64,000 bases of DNA. Source: Ancylomarina salipaludis. GTDB lineage: Bacteria > Bacteroidota > Bacteroidia > Bacteroidales > Marinifilaceae. Below, one piece after another: positions 8,677 to 18,410 of this stretch. The notes under the pieces are model-generated. The model did not search any database. It saw nothing but the letters and a program-made list of their open reading frames with translations, and was not told where the DNA came from. The stretch is taken from positions 44,155 through 108,154 of the forward strand of contig NZ_SAXA01000014.1 in the NCBI RefSeq assembly GCF_004122035.1, read 5' to 3'. The position numbers were made by a program, and so were the translations under genes. Numbering within the stretch: position 1 is the first letter of the stretch; each line of letters begins with the position of its first letter.

Positions 8677-10020
8677 CTATAATTTTAGCACTTCTTCCTT
8701 AAATTGTTGGCCCCTGTCTTCGTAACTCTTAAACAGATCGAAGCTGGCACAGGCTGGCGATAATAAAACGGTTGCTTCGCCATTCGCTATTTCAAAGGCT
8801 GTTTTAACAGCATCCTGCATCGAATTTGTATCTACAATTGTTTCGATAACGCCATCAAAGGCCTGGTGAATCTTGGAATTATCGATTCCTAAACACACGA
8901 TTGCCTTAACCTTTTCTTTCACTAAATCCATTAGCTCGTTATAGTCGTTGCCTTTATCAACCCCTCCAACAATCCAAACGGTTTCGTCATCCATACTTTC
9001 AAGGGCATACCAGGTTGAATTGATGTTGGTCGCTTTTGAATCGTTTATAAAATCGACCCCATTAACATTTGAAAGCTTTTCGAGGCGGTGTTCCACGCCT
9101 TTAAAATCACTTAAGCTTTCTCTGATCACCTCGTTGCGAATGCCCAGTATGCTGCCTGCTATTCCTGCAGCCATCGAGTTGTAAGTATTGTGTTTCCCTT
9201 TTAGAGAAAGTTCATTTTGTTTCATATTAAGATTGATGTTTTCATTCTTAATAATTAATTCATCGTTCTTGAGGCTAGCCCCCTTTGGTAAACATTCATA
9301 AATACTAAACGGATGTTTTTGTACCTGAACTGAAATTTGTTCCAATTCTTTGGTGATGATTTCGTCATCCTGACAGAAAATGAAGGCGTCATTTTCTGTT
9401 TGATTTTGAATAATTCGGAATTTTGAATCGATATAATTTTTCATTTTATAATCGTAACGATCCAAATGGTCTGGTGTAATATTCATCAAAATAGCAATAT
9501 CAGCTTTGAACTGTTTCATACCATCCAGTTGGAAACTGCTCAATTCAACAACAAAGTGACTAAAATCGTTTTCTGCAACCTGACGAGCCAGGCTGTGGCC
9601 AACATTACCTGCTAAACCAACATGAATTCCTGCTTTTTTCAGCATGTGATAGAGAAGTAGTGTTGTTGTCGTTTTACCGTTACTACCTGTTATGCAAATC
9701 ATTTTTGCATTAGAATAGCGTCCTGCAAATTCAATTTCTGAAATGACAGGAATATTCAAGTCATTCAGTTTTTTAATTAGTGGAGCGGTGTCAGGAATCC
9801 CCGGACTTTTAATGACTTCACTCGCATTTAAAATAAGCTCTTCACTATGTTTTCCTTCTTCGAAAGGAATATTGTATTCCTTAAGGATTTTGCAATAGTT
9901 TGATGTAATTTGCCCTTTGTCCGAAACAAAAACGGGGAATCCCTTGCTTTGAGCTAGAATTGCAGCTCCAACACCACTTTCTCCGGCGCCTAAAACAACG
10001 ATGTTTTTCTGACTATCCAT
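8677..10020 (-). CDS. murD: UDP-N-acetylmuramoyl-L-alanine--D-glutamate ligase MurD
   Basis: MurD adds D-glutamate to UDP-MurNAc-L-Ala with ATP. The 447-residue protein has the amino-terminal nucleotide-sugar domain beginning IVVLGAGESGVGAAIL, the Mur ligase P-loop ITGSNGKTTTT near residue 110, the metal-site stretch MNITPDHLDRYDYK and a carboxyl domain containing FINDSKATN and SPACASFDLFKSYEDRG, both diagnostic for MurD. It follows mraY with no gap. Confidence 0.96.
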   Translation of the reverse strand: MDSQKNIVVLGAGESGVGAAILAQSKGFPVFVSDKGQITSNYCKILKEYNIPFEEGKHSEELILNASEVIKSPGIPDTAPLIKKLNDLNIPVISEIEFAGRYSNAKMICITGSNGKTTTTLLLYHMLKKAGIHVGLAGNVGHSLARQVAENDFSHFVVELSSFQLDGMKQFKADIAILMNITPDHLDRYDYKMKNYIDSKFRIIQNQTENDAFIFCQDDEIITKELEQISVQVQKHPFSIYECLPKGASLKNDELIIKNENINLNMKQNELSLKGKHNTYNSMAAGIAGSILGIRNEVIRESLSDFKGVEHRLEKLSNVNGVDFINDSKATNINSTWYALESMDDETVWIVGGVDKGNDYNELMDLVKEKVKAIVCLGIDNSKIHQAFDGVIETIVDTNSMQDAVKTAFEIANGEATVLLSPACASFDLFKSYEDRGQQFKEEVLKL

Positions 10021-11274
10021 TTATCTGATTTTAAGGGTCACAATAGTGATAACTGCAAGGAAAATACCAATGATCCAAAAACGTGTTACAATTTTAGCTT
10101 CAGGATATCCCTTTAACTGATAATGGTGGTGCAGAGGAGCCATTCTGAAAATGCGTCGCCCTTCACCGAATTTCTTTTTGGTGTATTTAAACCACGAAAC
10201 TTGCATCATAACAGAAACATTTTCCACCAGAAAAATCCCGCATAGAATTGGAATAAGGAGCTCTTTGTGAATAATGATTGCCAAAACTGCAATAATACCT
10301 CCCAATGATAAACTTCCGGTATCGCCCATAAATACCTGAGCAGGATAAGAGTTGTACCAAAGGAAACCAATGGTTGCTCCAATAAAGGCTGAAATATAAA
10401 CTACAAGTTCTCCTGAAAGAGGAATGTACATAATGTTGAGGTAGCTGGCATATACCAAGTGACCGGATACGTATGCTAAAATACCAAGCGTTGCCCCAAC
10501 AATTGCTGAGGTTCCGGTTGCCAGGCCATCTAATCCATCAGTCATATTCGCACCATTGGATACAGCCGTTACAATAAAAATGGTAACAATTATGAAAAGA
10601 ATCCATGCAAAAAGTGATGAATATTCTCCCGTAAAACGGACAAGGCTTTCGTAATCAAATTCATTGTTTTTAAAGAAGGGAATGGTCGTTTTAGTCGACT
10701 TGATATCCTTGGTCATAGCTGTTGCATTGGTATGATCGTTGGTGAAACCTTCGTCAACGACTTCGGTTTTTGTGCCAATATCATAAATACTAGCTCTTTC
10801 ACGAATCACAACATCATCGTTGATGTATAAGGTTAAGCCAACGATTAAACCCAAACCAATTTGGCCTGCAATTTTAAATCGCCCTTTTAAGCCCTCCTTG
10901 TCTTTCTTAAAAACTTTAATGTAGTCGTCTATAAAACCAATTAGCCCCAACCAAACGGTTGTGATAATCATTAAGATGATATAAATGTTTTCAAGTTTAG
11001 CGAATAACAAAACGGGCACTAAAATTGAGATCAATATAATAAGTCCCCCCATGGTAGGCGTGCCTTTTTTCTCAATTTGGCCAGCTAAACCCAGATCTCT
11101 TACAATTTCACCAATTTGTTGTTTTTGCAGGTAATAAATGATTTTTTTACCAAAAACAGTTGCAATAAATAGTGACGTCATGATACTTAATGCGGCACGG
11201 AATGAAATATAATCAAACATTCCTGCTCCTGGGAAATCGAGTTCGTTTAGGTATTTGAAAAGATAGTATAACAT
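10021..11274 (-). CDS. mraY: Phospho-N-acetylmuramoyl-pentapeptide transferase MraY
   Basis: MraY moves phospho-MurNAc-pentapeptide from UDP to undecaprenyl phosphate, giving lipid I at the inner membrane. The 417-residue protein has about ten membrane segments and the family's catalytic motifs: [33 protein letters not shown] and [11 protein letters not shown]. Compared with the proteobacterial enzyme it has an extra hydrophilic stretch of roughly 60 residues (near 165-225), which I know as usual in Bacteroidota MraY. It sits two bases after murE and directly before murD. Confidence 0.97.
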   Translation of the reverse strand: MLYYLFKYLNELDFPGAGMFDYISFRAALSIMTSLFIATVFGKKIIYYLQKQQIGEIVRDLGLAGQIEKKGTPTMGGLIILISILVPVLLFAKLENIYIILMIITTVWLGLIGFIDDYIKVFKKDKEGLKGRFKIAGQIGLGLIVGLTLYINDDVVIRERASIYDIGTKTEVVDEGFTNDHTNATAMTKDIKSTKTTIPFFKNNEFDYESLVRFTGEYSSLFAWILFIIVTIFIVTAVSNGANMTDGLDGLATGTSAIVGATLGILAYVSGHLVYASYLNIMYIPLSGELVVYISAFIGATIGFLWYNSYPAQVFMGDTGSLSLGGIIAVLAIIIHKELLIPILCGIFLVENVSVMMQVSWFKYTKKKFGEGRRIFRMAPLHHHYQLKGYPEAKIVTRFWIIGIFLAVITIVTLKIR

Positions 11275-11276
11275 GC

Positions 11277-12743
11277 TTATTGGTTAAATATTTCGTTTAT
11301 AATTTCTTTGTCGTCAAAGTGGTATTTGACGCCTTTAATTTCTTGATAATCTTCGTGGCCTTTACCTGCTACAAGAATAATGTCATCTTTTTGCGCTAAC
11401 ATTATTGCTGTGCGAATTGCCTCTTTTCTGTCTGAAATGGCTAATACTTTTCTGAGCTTGTCTGCAGAAACACCTTCTTTCATTTCTGAAATAATTGTAT
11501 CAGGATCTTCTGATCGTGGATTGTCTGAAGTCAAAATAACCTTATCGCTATATTCGGCGGCAACATTCCCCATCAAAGGGCGCTTGGTTTTATCCCTGTC
11601 GCCACCGGCGCCAACAACAGTAATAACTGTTTCGTTTTTGGTTCTGAGTTGGTCGATTGTTTGTAAAACATTTTTCAGCGCATCGGGGGTGTGGGCATAG
11701 TCAACGATTGCCATCACACCATTGGGTGAAACCAGACTCTCAAAACGTCCCGCTACTGATTTGAGTTCGCTCATTTTCATCAAAACTTCTTCTTTTGATT
11801 GATCGAGAAGTCGGGCCGCGCTGTAAACTGCTAAAAGGTTGTGTGCATTAAAATCACCAATAAAATTGGTCCATAATTCAATCCCGTCCATTTCCAATAG
11901 CATGCCATTGAAATGCTTTTCAAGAATTTGAGCTCTAAAGTCGGCAAAGGCACGGGTTGAGTAGGTGAACTTGTGCGCTTTGGTATTTTGCAGCATGATT
12001 TTTCCGTTCTTATCATCCGCATTGGTAATGGCGAATGCCGTTTTGCCCAACTGATCGAAAAAGCCTTTTTTTGCTCTTAGATACGAATCAAAAGTCTTGT
12101 GGTAATCAAGATGATCGTGAGTCAGATTTGTGAAAATTCCGCCTTTGAAATTTAAATCAGCAGTTCTGTGCTGATCCACAGCATGTGAACTAACTTCCAT
12201 GAAGCAATATTCGCAGCCTGCAGCAACCATTTCATTTAAAAGTGCTGAAATTTGGATGGCATCAGGTGTTGTATGCGTTGCTTTTACGACTTTGGAGTCG
12301 ATATAATTGGTGACCGTAGATAGTAAACCAACTTTGTAGCCTAATTTTCTGAATAGCTCATAAAGCAAACTGGCAATGGTTGTTTTGCCATTTGTTCCCG
12401 TTACACCGACAAGTTTTAGGTGATCTGATGGACGATTGTAATAATTATGTGCTAATACAGAAAGGGCTTTAGATGTGTTTTCAACTCTAAAATAGCTTAC
12501 ATCAGGATGAGTAAGCTCTGGTAAACGCTCACATAAAATAGCTTTTGCGCCCTGTTCAATAGCCTTTGTTATATAATCGTGACCATCGGATTGGGTACCG
12601 ACTTGTGCAATGAAGAAATCTCCTGTCTCCACTTTTCTTGAATCGAAATGTATGGCGTTGATCTCTCTTTCCAGATCGCCGATACTTTCAACTATATTTA
12701 TGGATCCTAACAGATCTGTTATTTTTTTAGTCATCTTAATCAT
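11277..12743 (-). CDS. murE: UDP-MurNAc-tripeptide ligase MurE, meso-diaminopimelate type
   Basis: MurE adds the third residue of the stem peptide. The 488-residue protein has the P-loop [13 protein letters not shown] near residue 114 and the motif DNPRSEDP near 410; DNPR is the signature of enzymes that use meso-diaminopimelate rather than lysine, so this cell wall should be of the mDAP type. The carboxyl end has [12 protein letters not shown] as in other MurE. An alternative start, ATG at 12734, gives MTKKITDLL and is equally possible. Confidence 0.95.
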   Translation of the reverse strand: MIKMTKKITDLLGSINIVESIGDLEREINAIHFDSRKVETGDFFIAQVGTQSDGHDYITKAIEQGAKAILCERLPELTHPDVSYFRVENTSKALSVLAHNYYNRPSDHLKLVGVTGTNGKTTIASLLYELFRKLGYKVGLLSTVTNYIDSKVVKATHTTPDAIQISALLNEMVAAGCEYCFMEVSSHAVDQHRTADLNFKGGIFTNLTHDHLDYHKTFDSYLRAKKGFFDQLGKTAFAITNADDKNGKIMLQNTKAHKFTYSTRAFADFRAQILEKHFNGMLLEMDGIELWTNFIGDFNAHNLLAVYSAARLLDQSKEEVLMKMSELKSVAGRFESLVSPNGVMAIVDYAHTPDALKNVLQTIDQLRTKNETVITVVGAGGDRDKTKRPLMGNVAAEYSDKVILTSDNPRSEDPDTIISEMKEGVSADKLRKVLAISDRKEAIRTAIMLAQKDDIILVAGKGHEDYQEIKGVKYHFDDKEIINEIFNQ

Positions 12744-12799
12744 TTCTTATTTATGATATCGGTCCTTATTTTCTTGTTTTTTACAATTTCTATCTATGT

Positions 12800-14917
12800 T
12801 TAGGATAGTTCAATGTAAATTTGATCGCCGCTCTGAAAATTAGATCCTGGTCGCAGTGATTGCTTTGTTACGGATCCAAATCCATTTATCTTAACTTTTA
12901 AGCCTGCATTTTCTAAAATATACAAGGCATCTTGCAGTCCCATTCCTTTTACATTGGGGACAAGGTGATTGTTTATTGATCTGTTTTTGTATTTGATAAT
13001 GGAATCCTGGCGCGAAGTTAAAACCCAATCGCTATAGATATCTTTTTCATCAACGGTTACGCCTAATTCTTTGAATACTTTATCCAGATCTTCCTTATTT
13101 CCATTCAATGAAATTGGTACTTTTACTTCGTACTCTTGTTCATCTTGCTTGGGTGGATGCATGGCATAGGTCATGGCATAAACCTTATCAGCAATAGTTT
13201 TAAAAACGGGGCCAGCAACCTGATTCCCGTAAAACCCTTTCTTTTTGTCAGGACTATTGATGACGACTATGCACGAATATTTGGGGTTATCTGCAGGGAA
13301 ATAACCCGCAAAAGAAGCTTGATAGACTTTATGTCCGTAGCCTTTATTCTTATCTGCAATTTGAGCCGTTCCCGTTTTGCCTGCAATGCTATAACTTGAA
13401 TTTCTCAGATTTGTTGCTGTCCCTCTTAATACAACACCCTCAAGCATTTTTTTGATTTTTCGTAGCGTTTCTCTGGAGCAAAGGCTATTTTTGAGGACTT
13501 CTTCATCAAAATGTTTTAAGACTTTCCCATGATATTTAATTTTGTGGACGAACATGGGTTTCATCATTTTTCCATTATTAGCAATGGCATTGTATAAACT
13601 TAGAGTTTGCAAAGGTGTTTGTTGTACCTCGTAGCCAATAGACATCCATGGAAGTGAAATCCCAGACCATCCTTCTTCGCCCGGGTATTTGATTTTTGGT
13701 ATACCTTCACCTTTGATGTCCAAATCAAGGGGTTTATTTAATCGAAACTCATATAATCGATTGATAAAATTACGGGGTTTATCCTTATAATATTGATTGA
13801 CTAATTTTGAAACCCCAACATTTGAAGATTTTTCAAAGGCCTCTTGAACCGTTATTTTTCCATAGCCGCCTATATGAGAGTCGCGCATTTTATCGTTATA
13901 GAAACGATGCACACCATTACCTGTATCAATAGAGTCGTCTGGTTGAACATAGCCATCCTCAAGTAGAGCCATCATAGAGGCTAACTTGAAAGTAGAACCC
14001 GGTTCAGTGGCTTCACCAATGGCATAATTGTAAATTTCCTCGTAGGTATTTGTTTTCTGATTCAACCCCAGGTTTGCAATGGCTTTTATTGCACCGGTTT
14101 CAACTTCCATAAGGATAGCAGAGCCATGGTCAGCATGATATGCTTGCAATTGCTGCAGAAGGGCAGATTGAGCAACATCTTGAAAATTGACGTCTATTGT
14201 GGTTATGATGTCGTTTCCATCCTTAGGGTCAGCCTGATTGACAGGAAGCCATTTGCCAGACATTTTTTGCATCATGGAAATGCCATTAATCCCTTTGAGT
14301 TCATTTTCAAATAAACCTTCAAGCCCAACTTTACCTATAAGTTCATTTCCATTCCCTTTATTTAGATAACCTATGGTTCGGGTGGCTAAATTGATATGCG
14401 GCTGAACTCTTTTGTTTTCTTGCGAACAAATTAATCCCCCTTTGTTGGGAGATAGTCTGAAAAGAGGGAATGTTTTGATTTGTTTGAGTTCGTTATAATT
14501 TATTTTTTTGTTGTTAATGAGTACGTAGCGGTTCTTTTTGGAGTGGAACTTGGCATCCCATAGCATTCTGTGATAAGCTGACTTGCTTTTGTCTCCAAAA
14601 AATTTGGATAAGCAAAGTGCTAAAGAATCGACGTTCTTTTTAAAAACAACATCAGTTAGTCCGGGAGCCTGAAAGTCCATTCTCAGTTCGTAATAGGGTA
14701 TGGAACTGGCTAAAAGGCGACCATCTTCTGCACAAATGTCGCCTCTGTTTGCATAAACAGTAATATCTTTTTTGCTGATGGATTGTGCACGTCCTCTCCA
14801 TTTTTCTCCTTCGAAAACCTGCAGGTAGACAACTCGCCCAACCACACAGAATGCGAAGAGTAAAATTAGAGTGTAACAGACGCCCACTCGCCACATGATA
14901 TCGTTCTTTATTTGCAC
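12800..14917 (-). CDS. ftsI: Septal class B penicillin-binding protein FtsI with PASTA domain
   Basis: This D,D-transpeptidase cross-links septal peptidoglycan as the partner of FtsW. The 705-residue protein has one amino-terminal membrane segment (about residues 10-30), a pedestal domain, and a transpeptidase domain with the three active-site motifs STFK (in EPGSTFKLAS), SSN (in EKSSNVGVSK) and KTG (in GKTGTAQIA). Carboxyl-terminal to this lies a PASTA domain starting near VPNVKGMGLQDAL, which in other PBPs contacts peptidoglycan. It is flanked by ftsL and murE as expected. Confidence 0.95.
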   Translation of the reverse strand: MQIKNDIMWRVGVCYTLILLFAFCVVGRVVYLQVFEGEKWRGRAQSISKKDITVYANRGDICAEDGRLLASSIPYYELRMDFQAPGLTDVVFKKNVDSLALCLSKFFGDKSKSAYHRMLWDAKFHSKKNRYVLINNKKINYNELKQIKTFPLFRLSPNKGGLICSQENKRVQPHINLATRTIGYLNKGNGNELIGKVGLEGLFENELKGINGISMMQKMSGKWLPVNQADPKDGNDIITTIDVNFQDVAQSALLQQLQAYHADHGSAILMEVETGAIKAIANLGLNQKTNTYEEIYNYAIGEATEPGSTFKLASMMALLEDGYVQPDDSIDTGNGVHRFYNDKMRDSHIGGYGKITVQEAFEKSSNVGVSKLVNQYYKDKPRNFINRLYEFRLNKPLDLDIKGEGIPKIKYPGEEGWSGISLPWMSIGYEVQQTPLQTLSLYNAIANNGKMMKPMFVHKIKYHGKVLKHFDEEVLKNSLCSRETLRKIKKMLEGVVLRGTATNLRNSSYSIAGKTGTAQIADKNKGYGHKVYQASFAGYFPADNPKYSCIVVINSPDKKKGFYGNQVAGPVFKTIADKVYAMTYAMHPPKQDEQEYEVKVPISLNGNKEDLDKVFKELGVTVDEKDIYSDWVLTSRQDSIIKYKNRSINNHLVPNVKGMGLQDALYILENAGLKVKINGFGSVTKQSLRPGSNFQSGDQIYIELS

Positions 14918-14920
14918 AGT

Positions 14921-15301
14921 TTACTTTTCTAAATAGATTTTTATTGGAGGCTCTGTAGATTCAATTAAATCCAGACCCTCTTTTTCTACTCGTTTGACTA
15001 CCTCTGATTGTTTACTCATATACATCAAATCGGATGCTGTTGTGATGTATTCAAAACGAAGTTCTTTGAGTTCTTTTTCAAGGCCAATCATTTCCCTATA
15101 GACTCTTTCTGATTGATATCGGTTACTGATATAATAAATGCCCAATATTGCAATGAAAAGAATGAATGGGAGGTGGTGTACAACCACATCTTTAGACAAG
15201 ACACTACCTGAAAGAATATCTTTAAAGGATCCCGAAGGTGTCTCTTTAATTTCTTCTTTTGGGCTAATGAAATCGTTATATTTTCGCTTGAATCCAAACA
15301 T
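14921..15301 (-). CDS. ftsL: FtsL-like cell division protein
   Basis: This is a 126-residue bitopic protein: an amino-terminal cytoplasmic part of about 40 residues, one membrane segment (HLPFILFIAILGIYYIS, near 45-61) and an extracytoplasmic helical part with heptad-like leucines and a charged pattern that fits a short coiled coil. FtsL forms a complex with FtsQ and the septal synthase. Homology cannot be judged from sequence similarity alone because FtsL is poorly conserved. The call rests on size, topology and the position between rsmH and ftsI. Confidence 0.8.
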   Translation of the reverse strand: MFGFKRKYNDFISPKEEIKETPSGSFKDILSGSVLSKDVVVHHLPFILFIAILGIYYISNRYQSERVYREMIGLEKELKELRFEYITTASDLMYMSKQSEVVKRVEKEGLDLIESTEPPIKIYLEK

Positions 15302-15322
15302 TGTTTTTCGCTTTGAACGGTT

Positions 15323-16228
15323 TTATTTTGTTCTGGGTTGTGCAATTCTCAGCTTGGCACTTCTCGATCTGTTATTAAGTTCCAGTTCTTCTTCGCTTGG
15401 TAGAATAACTTTCCGATTCACAGCTTCGAGTGGTGCATTGGTTTTGCCATAAAAATCTTTTTCTGCTCCTCCGGCAAATTTGCCATCTCTGATGAAATTT
15501 TTCACCAGCCTGTCTTCCAGGGAATGGTAAGTGATGACGGCCAGTCTGCCGTTTGGTTTAAGAACTTCAGGAATCTGGTTTAGCATATCCTTTAAAACGT
15601 CCATCTCAGCATTGACTTCGATACGTAAGGCTTGGAAAACCTGGGCCCAGTATCTGTGTTCCTTGAATTTTGGCGTACAAGGCATGATGACTTCTTTCAG
15701 TTGTTGTATGGTTTTGAATTCGTTATCCGCACGGTGCGCTATAATTAATCGCACGAGTTTGCCCGGATTTTTAACCTCACCATAATACTTGAACACTCTG
15801 AATAATTCGTCTGAGGAATAGGTGTTGAGAAGGTCAGCGGCATTGAATTCGGCACTTTGATTCATTCTCATATCCAGATCCCCGTCAAATCGGAATGAAA
15901 ATCCTCGTTCGGCCACATCAAATTCATGTGACGAGACGCCTAAGTCCGCAAGAATCCCATCAACCTTTTCGTAGCCGATGTATTTCAGGAAGTTTTTGAA
16001 ATATCTGAAATTGTGACGAATAAAGATGAATCTTTCGTCGTCGATGATGTTTCTTTCGGCGTCAACATCCTGATCGAAACCAATCAGTTTCCCTGTAGTG
16101 AGGTGTTTTATGATTTCACGAGAGTGCCCGCCGCCTCCAAAGGTTAAGTCGACATATATCCCGTCGGGTTTAATGTCTAAAGCTTCGATGCTTTCGTTTA
16201 AAAGTACAGGTACGTGATATGATGTCAT
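15323..16228 (-). CDS. rsmH: 16S rRNA (cytosine(1402)-N4)-methyltransferase RsmH
   Basis: RsmH (formerly MraW) methylates N4 of C1402 in the decoding centre of 16S rRNA using S-adenosylmethionine. The 301-residue protein opens with HVPVLLNESIEAL and has the SAM-binding motif VDLTFGGGGHSREI near residues 27-40, then GILADLGVSSHEFD and, near the end, AVITYHSLEDRLVKNF, all diagnostic. It lies between mraZ and ftsL, its standard place. Confidence 0.96.
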   Translation of the reverse strand: MTSYHVPVLLNESIEALDIKPDGIYVDLTFGGGGHSREIIKHLTTGKLIGFDQDVDAERNIIDDERFIFIRHNFRYFKNFLKYIGYEKVDGILADLGVSSHEFDVAERGFSFRFDGDLDMRMNQSAEFNAADLLNTYSSDELFRVFKYYGEVKNPGKLVRLIIAHRADNEFKTIQQLKEVIMPCTPKFKEHRYWAQVFQALRIEVNAEMDVLKDMLNQIPEVLKPNGRLAVITYHSLEDRLVKNFIRDGKFAGGAEKDFYGKTNAPLEAVNRKVILPSEEELELNNRSRSAKLRIAQPRTK

Positions 16229-16277
16229 GTTATATGATTATTACAAAATTTGAAAATATATTCTAATTGGTCTTGGC

Positions 16278-16736
16278 TTATTCAGCCATATTGCTTCCAA
16301 AAATGTCATTTGCCAATTGGTTGAACTCCTTTAGGTTCATTCCGGAGTCTTCGTATTGTTTTGAATCCCAGATTTCAATTTTACCATCTTGGCCAACAAG
16401 GGTTAGCCCATCGGAAAGATTGGTGTCTGCAAAAAACTTTTTAGGGATAAGGATGCGTCCGTTACCATCGATTTGAACTTCGGCAGTTCCTCTAAAAAAC
16501 TCTCTTAAGAAAGTCGCATGTTTGCGATTGAATGGATTTAATTGGCTCCGAATCATTGTTAATTGTTTGTTCCATTCCGATATCGGGAAAAGGTCCAAAC
16601 AATCTTCATATAGATTTTTTCGCATAACAAATCTGTCTTCGGAAGAAGCTGTAAGCAACTTTCGAAAAGCAGAGGGGAGCAGGACTCGTCCCTTTGCGTC
16701 TAGTTTGCATGGATAATCACCTATAAATGTTAACAT
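16278..16736 (-). CDS. mraZ: Division/cell wall cluster transcriptional repressor MraZ
   Basis: MraZ is a DNA-binding protein of the AbrB-like swapped-hairpin fold that represses its own dcw operon. I place the start at the ATG at 16734-16736, giving MLTFIGDYPCKLDAKGRV, which matches the family start exactly; an upstream TTG two codons earlier is less likely. The protein of 152 residues has two repeats, each with a DxxGR loop (DAKGR near 12-16 and DGNGR in the second half). It is the first gene of the cluster and is preceded by three GTGG repeats at 16780-16809 that look like its operator. Confidence 0.95.
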   Translation of the reverse strand: MLTFIGDYPCKLDAKGRVLLPSAFRKLLTASSEDRFVMRKNLYEDCLDLFPISEWNKQLTMIRSQLNPFNRKHATFLREFFRGTAEVQIDGNGRILIPKKFFADTNLSDGLTLVGQDGKIEIWDSKQYEDSGMNLKEFNQLANDIFGSNMAE

Positions 16737-16742
16737 TGACAA

Positions 16743-17061
16743 AATTGGTTTTCATTTGTAAAAGTAAGAAATTTCCTTACCACTTTCAACCACTTCTACC
16801 CACTTTACTGCATTTGTTGAAAACTTTTTATTTGAAACACTTTTAAGGTGTGTTTAGTAATGCTATGGGTTTGGTTTTCTACAATTTAGTTTCTTTGGCA
16901 GACGGGGCTTCCGACTTGTTTTGATACCCGTTTGAAAATTCATTTTGTCATTAATTTATCAGAGAAGAAGATTAAAGCGTCTTTTTGTTATTTTTACTCA
17001 ATAAAAATAAGGTTTGGCAGTTTTCTGCTCTTGAATACTGCAAAAATATAAAAATATAAGT
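16743..17061. other. Divergent intergenic region of the dcw operon
   Basis: This gap of about 320 bases separates mraZ on the minus strand from a membrane-protein gene on the plus strand. It must hold the dcw promoter, and it contains the MraZ-type repeats at 16780-16809. I could not find a convincing TTTG/TAnnTTTG pair on the minus strand in it. The part near 16980-17060 is very AT-rich and shows no further feature I can support. Confidence 0.7.
16780..16809 (-). promoter_or_regulatory. MraZ operator: three direct repeats at 10-base spacing
   Basis: On the plus strand the repeats read CCACTTTCAA, CCACTTCTAC and CCACTTTACT, so on the minus strand there are three GTGG cores spaced exactly ten bases apart, each preceded by AAG or AAA. 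MraZ proteins are known to bind such TGGG-like repeats with one helical turn between them upstream of mraZ. The site lies about 45-75 bases before the mraZ start, fitting autoregulation of the whole cluster. Confidence 0.8.
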
Positions 17062-17499
17062 ATGAAAAAACTGGTAAAGTATGGGTTTGTAGTGAGTTTT
17101 ATTTGGGTAGGTTTTATATTGTCTATCAGCTTTATGGAAGCTTGGGTGAAGTTTCGGGCAGAGAGTTTGGATTTGCCTACAGCACTTGATGTAGGGCGAC
17201 ATGTTTTTGGGGCTTTGAATGGCGTCGAGAGAGTGTTCTCTGTTTTTTTACTGGTCGTTCTTTTTTATGAATATACCGATAAGCTTATTGTAGTGACTGG
17301 AGTGTTGATTTTTACCTTTATTGTAGCACAATCCGGCTATTTGCTGCCAGAGTTGAATGAGCATGCACAATTAATTATGCAAGGTATGAAGCCGGAGAAA
17401 AGCTCTGTCCATATGACTTACGTTGTGATGGAAGTTCTAAAAGTTGTTGCACTGTTTGTTTTGGGCTTTAGGCAAGTTAAATTGTTTAAAGCGAACTAG
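17062..17499 (+). CDS. Small integral membrane protein of unknown function
   Basis: This 145-residue protein has four predicted membrane segments (near residues 7-25, 55-75, 80-95 and 120-138). Charged segments such as EAWVKFRA lie just after the first helix. I do not recognise a named family with certainty; the pattern of a conserved Trp/Lys/Phe/Arg segment after helix 1 recalls small DUF-type membrane proteins of Bacteroidota. The start ATG follows a very AT-rich leader. The next gene is 40 bases downstream on the same strand, and both end before the terminator at 18205, so they may form a two-gene operon. Confidence 0.75.
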   Translation: MKKLVKYGFVVSFIWVGFILSISFMEAWVKFRAESLDLPTALDVGRHVFGALNGVERVFSVFLLVVLFYEYTDKLIVVTGVLIFTFIVAQSGYLLPELNEHAQLIMQGMKPEKSSVHMTYVVMEVLKVVALFVLGFRQVKLFKAN

Positions 17500-17539
17500 A
17501 ACTTGAGACTTGGTTGTTAAGTCCGGTTAAATAGAAATT

Positions 17540-18181
17540 ATGGGAAATATTTGTTCATTATGCCATTCCGGGGAGACATCTCTCTATCATGAGGGGGAAT
17601 CCCGAGAGTATTTTCTTTGTTCTATTTGTCATGTTGTTTTTGTTCCAAAAACGTTTTTTCATTCTGATCTGATTGAAAAAGAGATGTATGATAAGCATCA
17701 GAATTCGATTGATGACTTGGTTTATCAGAAGTATCTGAAACGATTGATGGATCCGGTCTTGGATCGTGTTCATTCTAGGGCATGCGGTTTGGATTTTGGT
17801 TGTGGACCAGGTCCGGCTTTGTCCCTGTTGTTTGAAAAGTGCGGTTTTGAGATGGACATTTATGATGTGTTTTATGCTCCTGATTCAGGGATTTTTCAAA
17901 AAAAATACGATTTTATTACAGCTTCGGAGGTTGTTGAGCATTTTCATGATCCCAAAATGGAACTCGATCGTTTATTTAATTTGTTGAATCCTGGAGGAGT
18001 ACTTGCAATAAAAACTCAGATGGTACCTGCGGATGAGGATTTCCCACAATGGTATTATAAGCGTGATACCACGCATGTGTGTTTGTTTTCAAAGAAAAGC
18101 TTTGAGTTTCTTGCCGTTCGCTGGGGAGCAAAACTGGAATTTATTGACTCTGATATTGTAATTATTACGAAGTCGTCTTAA
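17540..18181 (+). CDS. Class I SAM-dependent methyltransferase with amino-terminal zinc ribbon
   Basis: The 213-residue protein starts with two Cys pairs (CSLCH at 5-9 and CSICH near 27-31) that probably bind zinc. A Rossmann methyltransferase domain follows, with the SAM-binding motif LDFGCGPGPALSLLF near 84-98, the ASEVVEHFHDP segment and the LNPGGVLAIKTQM segment. This arrangement occurs in uncharacterised Methyltransf_23-type enzymes. The substrate is unknown. It follows the membrane protein gene by 40 bases and is closed by a strong terminator. Confidence 0.85.
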   Translation: MGNICSLCHSGETSLYHEGESREYFLCSICHVVFVPKTFFHSDLIEKEMYDKHQNSIDDLVYQKYLKRLMDPVLDRVHSRACGLDFGCGPGPALSLLFEKCGFEMDIYDVFYAPDSGIFQKKYDFITASEVVEHFHDPKMELDRLFNLLNPGGVLAIKTQMVPADEDFPQWYYKRDTTHVCLFSKKSFEFLAVRWGAKLEFIDSDIVIITKSS

Positions 18182-18204
18182 TTAAATAAATCGATTTAAA
18201 CTTG

Positions 18205-18237
18205 AAGGCTTGCTGGTGTTTATCAGCAAGCCTTTTT
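18205..18237 (+). terminator. Rho-independent terminator after the methyltransferase gene
   Basis: A perfect 11-base stem AAGGCTTGCTG / CAGCAAGCCTT with an 8-base loop runs straight into a T run. It ends the preceding operon and isolates the following island. Confidence 0.9.
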
Positions 18238-18332
18238 AGTTTCTGTTTTCAAGACTTATTTTAGCTGAGGGTAAGGTGTTTTCTTGTTTTTATTTAGACC
18301 TATAATGGATTTCTAATTGAGTATAAATATCA

Positions 18333-18364
18333 TTGATATTTAACATGAATAGACCTTATCTTTA
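18333..18364 (+). promoter_or_regulatory. Candidate promoter of the redox/terpenoid island
   Basis: TTG at 18333-18335 and TATCTTTA at 18357-18364 (seven of eight matches to TAnnTTTG) are separated by 21 bases. The element lies about 47 bases before the first propeller gene and after a terminator, which is where a promoter for the island would be expected. Confidence 0.5.
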
Positions 18365-18410
18365 GAATCGTGAAATTGTTAAGCTCAGTTTTGAATCTAA
18401 ACCTTTGAAT

